This document shows, in pieces, positions 1-10,717 of a stretch of 64,000 bases of DNA. Under the pieces are notes generated by a model. It worked only from the letters and a program-made list of their open reading frames with translations. It made no database searches and was not told where the DNA came from. The position numbers and the translations under genes were made by a program. Each line of letters begins with the position of its first letter. Positions within the stretch are counted from its first letter, which is position 1. Origin of the DNA: Platanthera guangdongensis (taxonomy: Eukaryota > Streptophyta > Magnoliopsida > Asparagales > Orchidaceae); NCBI GenBank assembly GCA_039583875.1, contig CM077166.1, positions 90,704,564-90,768,563 of the forward strand, in the 5' to 3' direction.

Positions 1-1
1 G

Positions 2-2729
2 GGGCATGTAGGCATGGACAAACTGAAGGCGATGGCTAGTAGAAGTTTGGTGAAAGGGTTGCCTAAGTTATCCTCCTTTGGTGAAGGGCATGTTTGCGCG
101 AGCTGTCAATACGGTAAGGCACATCGCCTTCCGTTTGATAAATCACAAACAAGGAGCAAGCTACCATTGGAGTGCATTCGTGGCGAATTGATGGGACCGA
201 CGGTTACTGTCATCCTTGGTGGAAGCAGATACATGCTTGTCTTGATTGATGACTACTCAAGGTATACTTGGTTGTACTTCTTAAAGGAGAAGTCAGAAGC
301 CTTCCATTTGTTTGTGGAGTTTAAGGAGTTGGTAGAAGGCCAGCTTGGCTTGCGGATTAAGAAGCTTAGAACGGATAACGGGGGTGAGTTTGTTTCCTCC
401 GAGTTTTCTAACTTCTACAGGAAGCACGAGATCCAATGAGAGCTTACTTGTGCTCACACTCCACAACAAAATGGAGTAGCGGAGCGGAAGATCTATCATC
501 TGATGGAGACCTGCAAATGCTGGCTTCATGCGAAAGATATCCCAAGGTCTTTTTGGGCGGAGGGGATGTCTTGTGCTGCTTACGTCATCAACAGGATGCC
601 ACTCAGCCCTATCAACATGAAGACTCCTATTGAGCTATTGCTGAAGGAGAAGCCGAGTGTGGGACACCTTAGGGTGTTCGGTTCAACTTGCTACGTGCAT
701 GTCCCGGATGCTTCACGGACAAAGCTGGATGAGAAGGCAAGGAAACTTGTCTTTGTTGGCTACGATGAGCGGAAGAAGGGATGGAAATGCATGGACCCTG
801 TGACAAAGAAGTTCATGGTGTCAAGAGACGTTGTCTTTGACGAGCTGACGTCATATGGAGGTGTCTCGATTGAGCTAGCGGAAGTAGCAAGGTTGATGAA
901 GCACCGGTGGTGGCTGCTGAAGGCTTGGAAGAGGAGCTTGTTGTTTCACCAGCAGCTCCTGTTGCTTCTAACTCCGAGGCTGAGCCTTCTGGCTCAGGAA
1001 GCAGGGGGAGCACTGCTCAATGCTTGCCCCAAGTAGGAGTTGAGCCCGAAGAAGCAACGGAAGCAGTGAGCAAGGAGCCGACCCTTTGGAGATCGAAGAG
1101 GGTTGTTAAGCCACCGGCTCGGTACTATGATGGGAATGCAGTGAGCTTTGTCTCTTGCTTCATTGCAGGTCCTCTGGATGAGTGAGAGCCTGCAAACTTC
1201 AATGAAGCCACTGGAGTTAAGGAGTGGGAAGGTGCCATGAAAGAAGAGATTGATGCTCTGAAGAAGAATGAAACCTGGGACCTTGTGCCCAAGGTTGATG
1301 GCATTACTCCGGTTACTTGCAAGTGGGTGTATAAGTTGAAGAAGAAGGCTGATGGGAGAATTTATAGGTTCAAGGCTCGCCTGTTCGCTAGAGTATTCTC
1401 ACAACAGTATGGAGAAGACTATGAGGACACATTTAGTCCAGTTGCGAAGATGAATTCAGAAAGAGTGGTGATCGTCTTGGCTGCTAGCAAGGGATGGAGG
1501 TAGTGGCAACTCGATGTGAAGAATGCCTTTCTTTACGGAGAGATTGACAAGGACATCATCATGGATCAGCCGCTTGGTTTTGTCTCTGAAAAGCATTCGG
1601 ACCATATCTGCAAACTCAGGAAGGCTCTCTATGGGTTGAAGCAAGCTCCTAGAGCGTGGTATGGGAAGATTGCAGAGTACTTGCAATTCTGTGGATACCT
1701 TGCTTCTAACTCGGATTCAAGCTTGTTCGTCAAGAAGAAGGGGGAGCTACAAGTCTTGGTCCTACTGTATGTGGATGACATGATCATCACAGGGAATTCG
1801 GAGGGGGAAGTAGCAAGTATCAGGGCTGAGCTTGCTATACGCTTCGAGATCAAAGACTTGGGAGAGCTGCATCACTTTCTCGATCTTGAGGTGGAGAGGA
1901 AGGAGTGCGGGATTCTCATTTGCCAGAAAGGGTATGCAGATCGCATTGTGAAGCGGTTCGGCATGGGCAAAGGGAATAAGTGCTCTACTCTACTGGAACC
2001 TGGGCTGAAGCTTCGACGAGATGAGGGAAGGGTTCTTCATGATCCCTTGGTGTTCAGGGCTGTTGTTGGGAGCTTGATTTACATGATGATTACAAGGCCG
2101 TACATTGCTTTTGTTGTTGGCCGAGTAAGTCGGTTTATGGCTGAACCAAGGAAATCTCATGTAATGGCGACAAAGAGTATTCTGAAGTATGTCAAGGGTA
2201 CTTCTGACATGGGACTCCTCTATGGAAGGGACTGGAGTTTGCTTTGCTTGGGTACACGGATGCTGACTATGGCGGTGATTCGAATGATCGGAGGTCTACT
2301 TCAGGTTATTTGTTGACTTGCGGTTCAGCTAGCATCTCATGGTGTAGCAAGAAGCAGGACTCGGTGTCCGTCTCAACTACGGAGGCAGAGTATAAGGCTT
2401 CGGCCTTGGCTGCTCGGGAAGCCATCTGGTTGAGGAGGCATATAGAGGATGTTCATGAAGAAGTGCAAGGGCCGACTTTACTCCGGGGTGACAATGAGAG
2501 TGCTCTCAAACTGGTTAACAATCCAGTGTGTCACGCCAGGACCAAGCATATAGCGATCGATCACCATTTCATCAGGGAGAAGGTGTTGGCAGGATCTCTG
2601 CTGGACGGGCATGTTCGGAGTGAAGATAATCTTGCTGACATCTTCACGAAGCCACTGTCGAAGGGGCCCTTTGAGCGGTTGCGCAGCTTGTTGGGCTTGG
2701 TCACCACTTCCCACTTCAAGGGGGAGTGA
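2..2729 (+). pseudogene. pol: TE-1 pol: integrase, reverse transcriptase and RNase H, degenerate
   Basis: This is the copia polyprotein part that integrates and copies the element. The segment opens at the end of the pre-integrase region, with a CASC zinc-ligand pair near base 90. The integrase core follows (DDYSRYTW, then RTDNGGEF near 370), ending in a SKRVVKPPARY linker near 1100. Reverse transcriptase starts near 1210 and has YVDD at 1768-1779. RNase H runs from about 2244, with TDADYGGD, STTEAEY and DNESALKL. The frame is broken by stops at 437-439, 1183-1185 and 1501-1503 and by frameshifts near 880-905 and 2230-2250. The first stop is TGA where relatives usually have Arg, which fits C-to-T change at a methylated CGA. 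The element cannot make its own enzymes. Confidence 0.9.
2717..2726 (+). promoter_or_regulatory. TE-1 polypurine tract
   Basis: The run caagggggag directly abuts the TG that opens the 3' LTR. It overlaps the end of the RNase H frame, whose TGA stop is also the first three bases of the LTR (2727-2729). In this family such a tract primes plus-strand DNA synthesis. Confidence 0.8.
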
Positions 2730-3098
2730 TGAAATTTGTGAAGTGGAAGTGGTTGACGGGACAGGTCGGGCGGCCTGGGCGGACAGCGTTGGCGGACTAG
2801 GCGGACTGGGCGGACTGTGGTGTACTGCCTGTTGGAAGGTCTAGTAGAAGCCGACTGTTCTGAGCGAGTTGGTTGCATGAAGTCCGCGGACTGTGCGGCC
2901 TGGTATCTGCGGATAGGGCGTTGGCTGGTTGATTTAGCCAAGTAGCGGCCTGAGCGGATAGAGGCTTGCGGACTGATGCATTGCTCAGTGGTCGTGGTGC
3001 AAGCTTGTGCTTACCGGCGGTTTGGCTCATGTCCACGGGAAGCTTGCGGACTTTTGTGTCCGCGGTGTGGGCTGTTGCAGACTGGGCATAGAGCTTTG
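2727..3098 (+). repeat. TE-1 3' LTR, first part
   Basis: The LTR begins TGATGAAATTTG next to the polypurine tract. It is rich in short GCGGACT-like direct repeats, for example three near 2789-2816. It is cut by TE-2 after 3098. The last five bases, ctttg, resemble cttgg on the far side of TE-2 and are the likely target duplication with one change. Confidence 0.75.
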
Positions 3099-3373
3099 TG
3101 ATGAGTCCACTTTATATACCTATTTTCGGACTCATTTGGGCTAGTTTTCACGCGGTTGCACTTCCCTTTAAGTTCTTTATCGTTCCTATTTCATCTAATC
3201 TTTATTTCCATAGGAAGTGCACATTTATGCCCGTGGTTGTGTATTTTGTTATTTTTATAGTTTGTACTCACTTTTGTGATTGTCTGGAATGTCTGCACAG
3301 ATTAGTGATTTGATTTTCCTATCGGTAGAGGGGTCGTGTGCGTGTTCCGGGATGGTTGTGAAACAGGAATACT

Positions 3374-3718
3374 GCGCACGATCATGGGATATAATGCGCA
3401 CGACCACTGGTCGTGCGCCCCGGATCGTGCGCACTACTCTACGTTTTCCAGAATCAGCCTGGGGTAAGCGCACGACCACTGGACATAATGCGCACGACCA
3501 CCGGTCATGTGCCACTGATCGTGTGTATTGATTCCTCTTTTCTGGAGTCCTGTCTGGGGTAATCGCACGATCATTGGACTTAGTGCGCACGACCACTGGT
3601 CGTGCGCCACTACTCGTGAGCGTTATCCCAGTTCTTCTTCCTGATCTTCCATGCCAGTGCGCACGATCACCAGACATAGTGTGCACGACCACTGGTCGTG
3701 CGCATGTGATCGTGCGCA
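3374..3718 (+). repeat. Array of long palindromes in TE-2 5' LTR (GCGCACGAC type)
   Basis: A perfect 23 bp palindrome with 11 bp arms lies at 3396-3418. Diverged copies and half-sites recur through the array, each centred on CGACCACTGGTCG or CGATCATGG-like cores. Units are about 35-60 bp apart. The array stops about 20 bp upstream of the TATA box. The diverged counterpart in the 3' LTR is 8184-8452. Confidence 0.85.
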
Positions 3719-3736
3719 TTGTTCATTTCTACTTTG

Positions 3737-3744
3737 TATAAATA
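3737..3744 (+). promoter_or_regulatory. TATA box of TE-2 LTR
   Basis: TATAAATA lies 19 bp past the end of the palindrome array. The equivalent in the 3' LTR is 8473-8480. It probably starts the element transcript near 3770. Confidence 0.7.
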
Positions 3745-4674
3745 GTGCAGGTCTCGCCCTAATTCGAGAGAGGATCCGGTGCTCGACATTTCTCCGCCGT
3801 TTTCCGCCTTCTCCGCCGTTCCCCTTCATCTTCCACCTTAGGGAGGTGCTCCGGGCAAGCTTTCACCGCCAAATCCAAGCCGGAGTTTCCTCTCGGCCTT
3901 CTCCTTCAACCGTGAGCTTCAAGTAGGGTTTGACGCCATAGCCATCAAACAAAGAAAAGCTAGCAAACTTCGTCCGCTATCGTGAGACGAAGAAGACGGG
4001 CCATTAGAAGGTGGTGACAGCCCTTCTCTATCCCGGACGCAGTTGAGGACCGAGGTTGGACGCGGAATGACAACCCGACGATTCCAACCGTAAATCCTCA
4101 GAAAGGCTTCGGATTCAGTCGATCTCTTGACTTGTTCTTGCTTTATTGTTGAATATTGGTGTTTAACTTTATTTATATTGATGAAGTATGCTTAGTTTGT
4201 AAAATGTTTTTATACAATTATGTCTATGTGATTGTATGTTTTTGTTATTTACTTCAGTTGCGCCATATTCCATCCACATCCATCCACCCTTGCCGCACTA
4301 GCAATTGCTAGTGGCCTGCGTAGCGAAGAGGTGCTTTTGACCCTCATTCCGTCATTCTAACCACCTCATCCGCAAGCCTACTCGCCCATCCGCCTAGTGA
4401 TTCAGTGCATAGCGGCCTGACTAGTCTTCCATCCCGCCTGGCGAAGCAACGCATAGCGGCGTTGCATAGGAGTAGTTGTTAACATTTTATTTTCTGTTTC
4501 CGCAACATCAAAACCCCCCTTAGTTAGCTCCGACCTGAGGTCTTCAATCTCAAGTCCTCCTCGAAATTCACTCCACTTTACTGTGTTCCTTATGAGATCG
4601 AAACTTGGAAAAACCCCCATTTTATATTACTTGTGCGACTGGTTCACTGCCGTGATCTTTAAGCATCAAGTTTT

Positions 4675-4692
4675 TGGCGTCGTTGCTGGGGA
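4675..4692 (+). promoter_or_regulatory. TE-2 primer binding site (tRNA-Asp type)
   Basis: The 18 bases tggcgtcgttgctgggga lie 6 bp inside the 5' LTR. They differ at two places from the complement of the plant tRNA-Asp 3' end. TE-7 has the same site at 36831 with one difference. Confidence 0.75.
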
Positions 4693-4905
4693 ACACAGTC
4701 GTGTGAGTTTTTGGAGAGGGAGATAATAGATTGAAGCCCTTTTCCATTTGTCTATATCATTTTTTTTATTTATTTGTTTTGGTTATTAGAATTTTTATTT
4801 TGCTTTTTTCTTTTTACCCTTTTCTGATTTTTGATTTAGAAAGTAGATCCATGCTATTTTCATTTTAGCTGTGTAGCACTTTTTCAGCAATTATTTTTGT
4901 TCCTG

Positions 4906-6128
4906 ATGGATCCTGATGCTGAGTGCCGTATCCTTGACACTTTGCACCGATCCATCGATGTCATTGCTGTTATGAATGTCGAGCATTGCATTCAGTGTTT
5001 GTTATGTCAAGGTGTGGGCCACATGTTGAAGGATTTCCCTCGTTTGTGCAAGCCTTCTCCCTCTGAGGGCGTGTGCACAACAACCTCCCGTTCGCGGAAG
5101 ACTGTTGTGGACAGGCCTAGCAGGGTGTTGCCTGGCCCATACACTGACATAACGCACTTTGCTCATTCTTTACCCGTTGAGATTACTGAAGAATCTCTGG
5201 CCGCATACAACTCTTTCATGGGTCCCTCGATCCCTTTTTACGAGCTTTCCTTGAGTGATGATGATCACTCTGGTGTTAGCCAACAAAAAGAGGCGCAGGA
5301 ACTCATGGACGCTCCTGTATGGGACGATGAGATTGTTCCGGTCGTCGACGGGGTGGCGTCAGCAAATGATTTTGTGATGGGGCCTGCTCATTCAGTGCTT
5401 GATTTTGAGAGCAGCCTTGCCCCTCCCTAATTTTGTCGGATTGTGCTACTCCATTTTTGTGTGATTTGGTTGATGATGTCGTAATTATGGATGATTCGGT
5501 GCCCGAGGTTGCGCCGAAGTGGGATGATGATTCCTCTATCTCCGACGGAGAAGGTGGATCTTCGGAACACTTTTACGCACCCAGGTGGGATGAGGAATAC
5601 CCTCTTTCCGATGCAGAGGTTTGCACCTCCTTATTGGATGAGGTCGTTCCTCTTACCACCGCGGACCTCGATTTCTCGGATTCCCCTCGGTACGACTCGT
5701 ATGATACCGATGATGATCTCTGCTTGGATCCTGCTGAGAGTGAGACCGGGATCACTCTCCCATTTTCTGATTCTTTTAGTTCTTCTTCTCTTTTATTACT
5801 TGATCCCCCTTCCTTATCTAAGCCTGTGCAGGATGAGTCTCCACAGGTACGTTGGGATGACGACGAGCTTTGTGCTCATGTTGTTGCCATCGCCTCCTGC
5901 GGGCCTATGATAGACGATACCTTACTAGGCAAGGATTTATTTTGTGGTGAGATGAGTGAGGACCAGGCCTCCTCCTCATCCTACTTCCTATTTCCTCTGC
6001 CTGCGAGGAGCAGTTATGATTATTTAGGCAGAGGGGTAACTGTTCTATCACCGTATCGGTACCCGTTACCGAAACGGATATTGGAACAGTTACCTGTGCA
6101 CTTTTTATTTCATAGGCCCATTAGCTAG
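4906..6128 (+). pseudogene. TE-2 gag-like acidic zinc-knuckle protein, one frameshift
   Basis: The first ATG in frame is 4906. A CCHC-like knuckle lies near codons 31-44 (Cys31, Cys34, His39), but the last Cys is Phe. The rest is acidic, with four W-D-D/E motifs (PVWDDE, PKWDDD, PRWDEE, VRWDDD). The reading frame changes near 5425-5435, after a TAA at 5428-5430. The C-terminus, roughly VLSPYRYPLP then HFLFHRPIS, matches the end of the TE-7 protein (38125). With both frames joined it would be about 400 residues. It is the only protein of TE-2. A nucleocapsid or RNA-binding role is inferred from the knuckle and position only; no capsid fold is recognisable. Confidence 0.7.
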
Positions 6129-6151
6129 AACTGTTTAGAATGTAATAAGTC

Positions 6152-6178
6152 GTGCTGGGATGACAATAACCCCAGTAC
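6152..6178 (+). other. Stem-loop 1 after TE-2 gag-like ORF
   Basis: The arms are gtgctggg (6152-6159) and cccagtac (6171-6178) with one G-T pair, and the loop is atgacaataac. TE-7 has ctgttggg/cccaacag at 38151-38176 with loop agacaataaa. The loop core GACAATAA is kept while the stem changes in a paired way. Confidence 0.65.
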
Positions 6179-6358
6179 TTATCTTTCATTTTCTGCATTT
6201 TATTTTTCTTGTCTATTTTAATTTTAGGATTTCTTTTTGTATATTTTGTTTTGTTTTTGCGGAGCTCACCCCTGCAGGTATTCTTGACAAAATCGTATTG
6301 GCGGGGTTGTGATTCTTCGTATGGCGGGCCTGCTTCAGGATTACACGCGTCTTCTGGT

Positions 6359-6377
6359 ATGCTCACTGGCTGAGCAT
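6359..6377 (+). other. Stem-loop 2 in TE-2 3' region
   Basis: The arms are ATGCTCA (6359-6365) and TGAGCAT (6371-6377) with loop ctggc. The TE-7 counterpart at 40245-40264 is a perfect 20 bp palindrome with the same TGCTCA/TGAGCA arms. Both follow ctggt. Confidence 0.6.
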
Positions 6378-6442
6378 TGGGTAACCTCTTCCCTTAGCTC
6401 TTTATGATTTTAATTTCTCTATCAAATGTTGTGTAGTTTAGT

Positions 6443-6457
6443 TTAAGTCTAGGGGAG
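6443..6457 (+). promoter_or_regulatory. TE-2 internal purine tract 1
   Basis: ttaagtctaggggag resembles the 3' polypurine tract at 7894-7908 and lies 1451 bp before it. The TE-7 counterpart is at 40326. Confidence 0.55.
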
Positions 6458-7229
6458 AGCCAGTTTTGTTGCCTTTTGTACGTGCATATCTCATGTGCAT
6501 ACTGGAAGCCTTTATTGTTTTATTTTGATTAGTTCATTGCATCACACACCACTGCACCCACATGAGCGCGTGATTAGCTTTTTGCGTGCTGCGAGTTAAA
6601 CTCATTTCTTCGTTAGATTTGGGAAAATTATGGTGCTGACATAGGATTGTGAGACAGAGTAAAATGTTGACCTTACTGTGCTCCTAGTCAACTGCTCTCG
6701 TCTCGTGTAGAAATTGGAGTAGATTTAATTTTTCTGTATGCTTTTAGTTTTATATTTTTCTAATTGTGTAAATACTTTTTATTCTACTCAAAAGTTGGTG
6801 AATCCGGTTTGAATCTGACGGTAGCTTAGGGATATGTGTAGACGGCCGTTAAGTTCGTGTTGCTCGAGTCGGGAGGAGGGATAGTCTTTCTCATTGGCTA
6901 AGAACTTGCCCCAAGCTATTCTTGAAGCATGGCTATAGGTTAGTCATGCATGAGCGTGATGTAGGCCATCATTTTGGCCCAGTTGAGCTTTGTACCGTTC
7001 CTGACGTCTTATCCTCGCTAGCCCTGTTGTGCCTACCCCTCCTTTTGATTCAGCTCCACCATGATTTCACCAAAGCCTCATAGCCGATCCTAGTCGGACA
7101 CCCAAGTTGAGCTTTATTATTTACATTTTAATGTTGGGATGTGATGTGGTGATTTTATTTGTGAAAATGTGGAAGTGCCCCCAATTTTATATCTGCTGAA
7201 TTGTGAAAATAAATTGAAGAAAAAGAAAA

Positions 7230-7232
<3 letters not shown>

Positions 7233-7271
<39 letters not shown>
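7233..7271. repeat. (AT)n microsatellite
   Basis: About 39 bases of alternating A and T follow an A-rich run inside the TE-2 noncoding region. Confidence 0.95.
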
Positions 7272-7274
<3 letters not shown>

Positions 7275-7370
7275 AAAAAAATGAATGAAAAGAAAAAGTT
7301 TAAATTGAAAATATTTTTGGAAATGTGATTATTTTTGGAGTAGGCGGTGCACACACCCATTTGTTAAAAG

Positions 7371-7386
7371 TTAAGTTTGGGGGTGT
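7371..7386 (+). promoter_or_regulatory. TE-2 internal purine tract 2
   Basis: ttaagtttgggggtgt is close to the final tract and lies 523 bp before it. The TE-7 counterpart is at 41247. Confidence 0.55.
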
Positions 7387-7870
7387 GGTGTACCCGCATA
7401 TATTTTGGTTAGTTGATGAATTCGTTCTTTGATAAGCTCATTTGGGTTAGGTGCATAGCCTTCCTGTTTATCTTTGTTTACCTCACCGAAACCAAGCCTC
7501 ATCTCTTCACCTAAAGTCCTAGTGATTCGTGTGTTAACCAAACAAGTGCTGTGGAGAGAATGCGAAAGGGCAAACATATGGTCACCCACATTGGTGGATT
7601 CCTTTGGAGGTTATCCGGAGCCCCGATCTTTGGCAATGCTCGCCTAGCGATTAGTCTACTTTCTCCCTACGCGTGACCGAATGATTCACCGTGATTCCGT
7701 TTTTGAGTAATAATAAAATTTTGATACGCATTGTGAAAAATATAAACTATTCTGCATATTTAGAAATTTCTTCTATTATATTTTTACGCGTGCGAGCATG
7801 CGACTTCGCATGGTACTCCGTATCGCAATTTCTTTGTTAACTAGTATTTTTCCCTATCTGCTTAGATTTT

Positions 7871-7891
7871 GTTTGCTCGGGACGCGCAAAC
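7871..7891 (+). other. Stem-loop 3 just upstream of TE-2 polypurine tract
   Basis: GTTTGC (7871-7876) pairs with GCAAAC (7886-7891) around loop tcgggacgc. In TE-7 the arms are ATTTGC/GCAAAT (41744-41764) around tcgggacgt. The outer pair changes from G-C to A-T while pairing is kept. Confidence 0.65.
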
Positions 7892-7893
7892 AG

Positions 7894-7908
7894 TTAAGTC
7901 TGGGGGTG
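7894..7908 (+). promoter_or_regulatory. TE-2 polypurine tract
   Basis: ttaagtctgggggtg ends at the first base of the 3' LTR and is the expected plus-strand primer. Confidence 0.8.
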
Positions 7909-9402
7909 TGATGAGTAGACTTTATATACCTATTTTCGGACTCATTTGGGCTAGTTTTCACGCGGTTACACTTCACTTTTAGTTCCTTATCGTTCCTATT
8001 TCATCTAATCTTTATTTCCATAGGAAGTGCACATTTATGCCCGTGGTTGTGTATTTTGTTATTTTTATAGTTTGTACTACCTTTTGTGATTGTCTGGAAT
8101 GTCTGCACAGATTAGTGATTTGTTTTTCCTATCGGTACAGGGGTCGTGTGTGTGTTCTAGGATGGTTGTGAAACAGGAATACTGCGCACGATCATGGGAT
8201 ATAATGCGCACGACCACTGGTCATGCGCCCCGGATCGTGCGCACTACTCTACGTTTTCCAGAATAAGCCTGGGGTAAGCGCACGACCACTGGACATAATG
8301 CGCACGACCACCGGTCGTGCGCCACTGATCGTGTGCATTGATTCCTCTTTTCTGGAGTCCTGTCTGGGGTAATCACATGATCATTGGACTTAGTGCACAC
8401 GATCACCGGACATAGTGCGCACGACCACTGGTCCTGCGTCTGTGATCGTGCGCATTGTTCATTTCTGCTTTGTATAAATAATGCAGGTCTCGCCCTTATT
8501 CGAGAGAGGATCCGGAGCTCGACATTTATCCGCCGTTTTCCGCCTTCTCCGTCGTTCCCCTTCATCTTCCACCTTAGGGAGGTGCTCCGGGCAAGCTTTC
8601 GCCGCCAAATCCAAGCCAGAGTTTCCTCTCGGCCTTCTCCTTCATCTGTGAGCTTCAAGTAGGGTTTGACGCCATAGCCATCAAGCAAAGGAAAGCTAGC
8701 AAACTTCGTCCGCTATCGTGAGACGAAGAAGTCCGGCCATTGGAAGGTGGTGACAGCCCTTCTCTATCCCGGACGCAGTTGAGGACCGAGCTTGGACGCG
8801 GAATGAAACCCGACGATTCCAACCGTGAATCCTCAGCAAGGCTTCGGATTCGGTCAATCTCTTGACTTCTTCTTGCTTTATTGTTGAATATTGGTGTTTA
8901 ACTTTATTTATATTGATGAAGTATGCTTAGTTTGTAAAACGTTTTTATACAATTATGTCTATGTGATTGTATGTTTTCGTTATTTACTGGAATTGTGCCA
9001 TATTCCATCCACATCCATCCACCCTTGCCGCACTAGCAATTGCAAGTGGCGTGCGTAGCGAAGAGGTGCTTTCGGCCCTTATTCCGCCGTTCTAACCACC
9101 TCATCCGCAAGCCTACTCGCCCATCTGCCTAGTGATTCGGTGCATAGCGGCCCAACTAGTCTTCCATCCCGCCTGGCGAAGCATCGCATAGCGGTGTTGC
9201 ATAGGAGTAGTTGTTATCCTTTTATTTTCTGTTTCTCCAACATCAAAACCCCCTTAGTTAGCTCCGTCCTGAGGAATTCAATCTCAAGTCCTCCTCGAAA
9301 TTAACTCCACCTTACTGTGTTCCTTGTGAGATCGATACTTGGGAAAACCCCCATTTTATATTACTTGTGTGACCGGTTCACTGTCATGATCTTTAAGCAT
9401 CA
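7909..9402 (+). repeat. TE-2 3' LTR
   Basis: The LTR is 1494 bp and homologous to 3099-4668. Its first arm reads ATGAGTAG, so the start hairpin is weakened here. One palindrome unit present in the 5' copy is missing near 8390-8400. TATAAATA is at 8473-8480. It ends ...aagcatca before cttgg. Confidence 0.9.
8184..8452 (+). repeat. Array of long palindromes in TE-2 3' LTR
   Basis: This is the same array type as 3374-3718 but one unit shorter and more diverged. For instance, gcgcacgaccactggtcatg near 8207-8226 has lost perfect pairing. It ends just upstream of TATAAATA at 8473. Confidence 0.8.
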
Positions 9403-10702
9403 CTTGGCTGAGGCCTTGTCGAGTTCTGGTGTTACAGCTGGTGCTTTGCTGTGGAGGTCGTTGGCGGACTGATGTGTGGAGTCCAGCAGGTGGCCATTGC
9501 GTTGGACAGGTTGCGAGGTTCTTGCGGCCTCAGCCTTTACTCAGGAGGAGTGTGGCGGTCTGCTTGATGTTTGGCGGACGGGTGTTTATGTCCGCCATGC
9601 TCGCATTGGCATTTGATGGTTTTGGACTTGGTCACACTCTGTGCCAAGACCATGGTGTCCGCAGTATCCGCCAAGTCCGATGTTGACCGGGCGGACTGTT
9701 GCTATCTGCCTTTGGTCATGGACTTGTGGAGGATTGAGGCTTGAGTCTTGCGGACTGCTTCGGGTTTGTGCGGACAACCATTGAAGGGGGTTGCTGTCCT
9801 GCAGTGGTTGGTGGCTTTGCGGGCCGATGCCTTGTCCGTATAGCTTGGTCAGACTGAAGTAGGTTCGCCAATGTTTCCTTGCTCCTGGCGGTTTTCCTTG
9901 GTATCCGGCTAAGTCCTTGTAGACTCGGCGGACGGTGTTTTGCTATCGCGCGGGCTGGGGCGGTGTCGCTATCTCAAGGGAGGTGACCACACTCCTCACC
10001 TCGCCTATAAATAGGACCCCCTTGGCAGGTCTACAGTAATTGAGTGAACAGTAAGTTGGGTTCGGCGAGGTGTTGCGGTCTCAGTTTTTCTATCCGCGCG
10101 GATTGATTTAGGGCTGACGGTTTGCTGTGTGCAGGTTGCGCGGGTAGCTTCAAGGAGCCAGGAGTTTGGCTGTGACTTCGGTCAAGTACTTGGAATTTGT
10201 GCGGTCTCTGCGGATTCAACAGGAGGTCGCTCTGCGGCTTGTCAGTTCTCTATTTCATCTTTGCTAGCTTCAATAACCTGTCCGCCAGCTTCAGGCGGGT
10301 AGGCAGTTTGTTCCACAGTTCCTCAGCAGGAGGTGAATAACGGTGTGTCCGCGCAGCCTCACGGCTTCGGAGGACTCTGTGGCTATTCGGCGATTTGCAG
10401 CTTAAGTTCGGGCGATCTCAGCGGACTCGGTGACCTCGGCGACCTCGGCGGTCTCGGCAGACTCCGGTGCTGTCCGCCCGGCTTGTTTTTTGGTGCTTTC
10501 TGTTGTCAGCTGTTTGTACTAGCGAAATCATGTCTCGCTATGTATACCTCGCGTTGTAAAGAAGTGAATGTATAAAAGATCTTCTTGTGCTTCCATTGTT
10601 TGTTGGGAATAGCCTTGTTCCTTGGTTTTCCGCTGGTTCAACGTGAGAACTGGGTAGTGCCGAAGATATTAATTTGGCGTTTGGGCTACCTTGCTGACCA
10701 CA
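9403..10702 (+). repeat. TE-1 3' LTR, second part
   Basis: This continues the TE-1 LTR after TE-2, with the same GCGGACT/GCGGTCT-rich composition as 2727-3098. It contains TATAAATA at 10006-10013 followed by a transcribed-type leader. A run of GACCTCGGC-like direct repeats lies near 10425-10460. The two parts sum to about 1.67 kb. I see no protein-coding gene in it. Confidence 0.7.
10006..10013 (+). promoter_or_regulatory. TATA box of TE-1 LTR
   Basis: TATAAATA sits in a GC-rich context in the second part of the LTR, about 700 bases before the LTR end. This is where a plant LTR promoter is expected. Confidence 0.6.
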
Positions 10703-10717
10703 CTGAGAAAATTTAAC

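Larger units (their letters stand above)
3099..4668 (+). repeat. TE-2 5' LTR
   Basis: The LTR is 1570 bp. It opens with an 8 bp inverted repeat, ATGAGTCC at 3101-3108 and GGACTCAT at 3128-3135. It has a palindrome array (3374-3718), a TATA box at 3737-3744, a transcribed leader, and the terminal ...aagcatca. It is about 96% identical by eye to the 3' copy but 76 bp longer because of one extra palindrome unit. Confidence 0.9.
6129..7908 (+). other. TE-2 3' noncoding region with conserved structural elements
   Basis: There is no gene here. The region lines up with 38126-38200 and 39870-41781 of TE-7 and holds three stem-loops (6152-6178, 6359-6377, 7871-7891), three purine tracts (6443, 7371, 7894) and an AT repeat. 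A block near 7452-7532 is also recognisable in TE-6 (45834-45923). TE-7 has an extra gene between the first stem-loop and the rest; TE-2 lacks it. Confidence 0.75.
3099..9402 (+). mobile_element. TE-2: non-autonomous gypsy-type LTR element without pol
   Basis: The element is 6304 bp, bounded by two LTRs (3099-4668 and 7909-9402) that both begin TGATGAG and end CATCA. The flanks are ctttg and cttgg, a 5 bp target duplication with one change. The primer site at 4675-4692 resembles the complement of the tRNA-Asp 3' end, and a polypurine tract abuts the 3' LTR. The only coding capacity is one gag-like acidic protein (4906-6128). There is no protease, reverse transcriptase, RNase H or integrase, so it must be moved by another element. 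Its LTRs, gag-like gene and 3' region match TE-7, and part of the 3' noncoding region matches TE-6, which carries pol. It is inserted in the TE-1 LTR. Confidence 0.88.
1..10702 (+). mobile_element. TE-1: Ty1/copia LTR retrotransposon, left end outside window, interrupted by TE-2
   Basis: The domains run integrase, reverse transcriptase, RNase H, which is the Ty1/copia order. They are followed by a purine tract and a 3' LTR that begins at 2727. The LTR is cut at 3098 by the insertion of TE-2 and resumes at 9403. It ends near 10702 in ...gaccaca, where the sequence changes to the internal region of TE-4. The 5' LTR, gag and protease lie outside the window, so target duplication and age cannot be read. 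The lineage within copia is not assigned. The right boundary is the least certain point because no second LTR is available to fix it. Confidence 0.85.

Noticed and set aside
3255..3829. Open frames in both directions across the TE-2 LTR palindromes
   Set aside because: They come from the symmetric CACGACCACTGGTCGTG repeats, which are open on both strands. The same peptides recur in every LTR copy (8221-8688, 35489-36135, 41923-42531).
4675..4692. tRNA gene
   Set aside because: Only the 18-base primer-site complement is present, with no cloverleaf. The same applies to the other primer sites.
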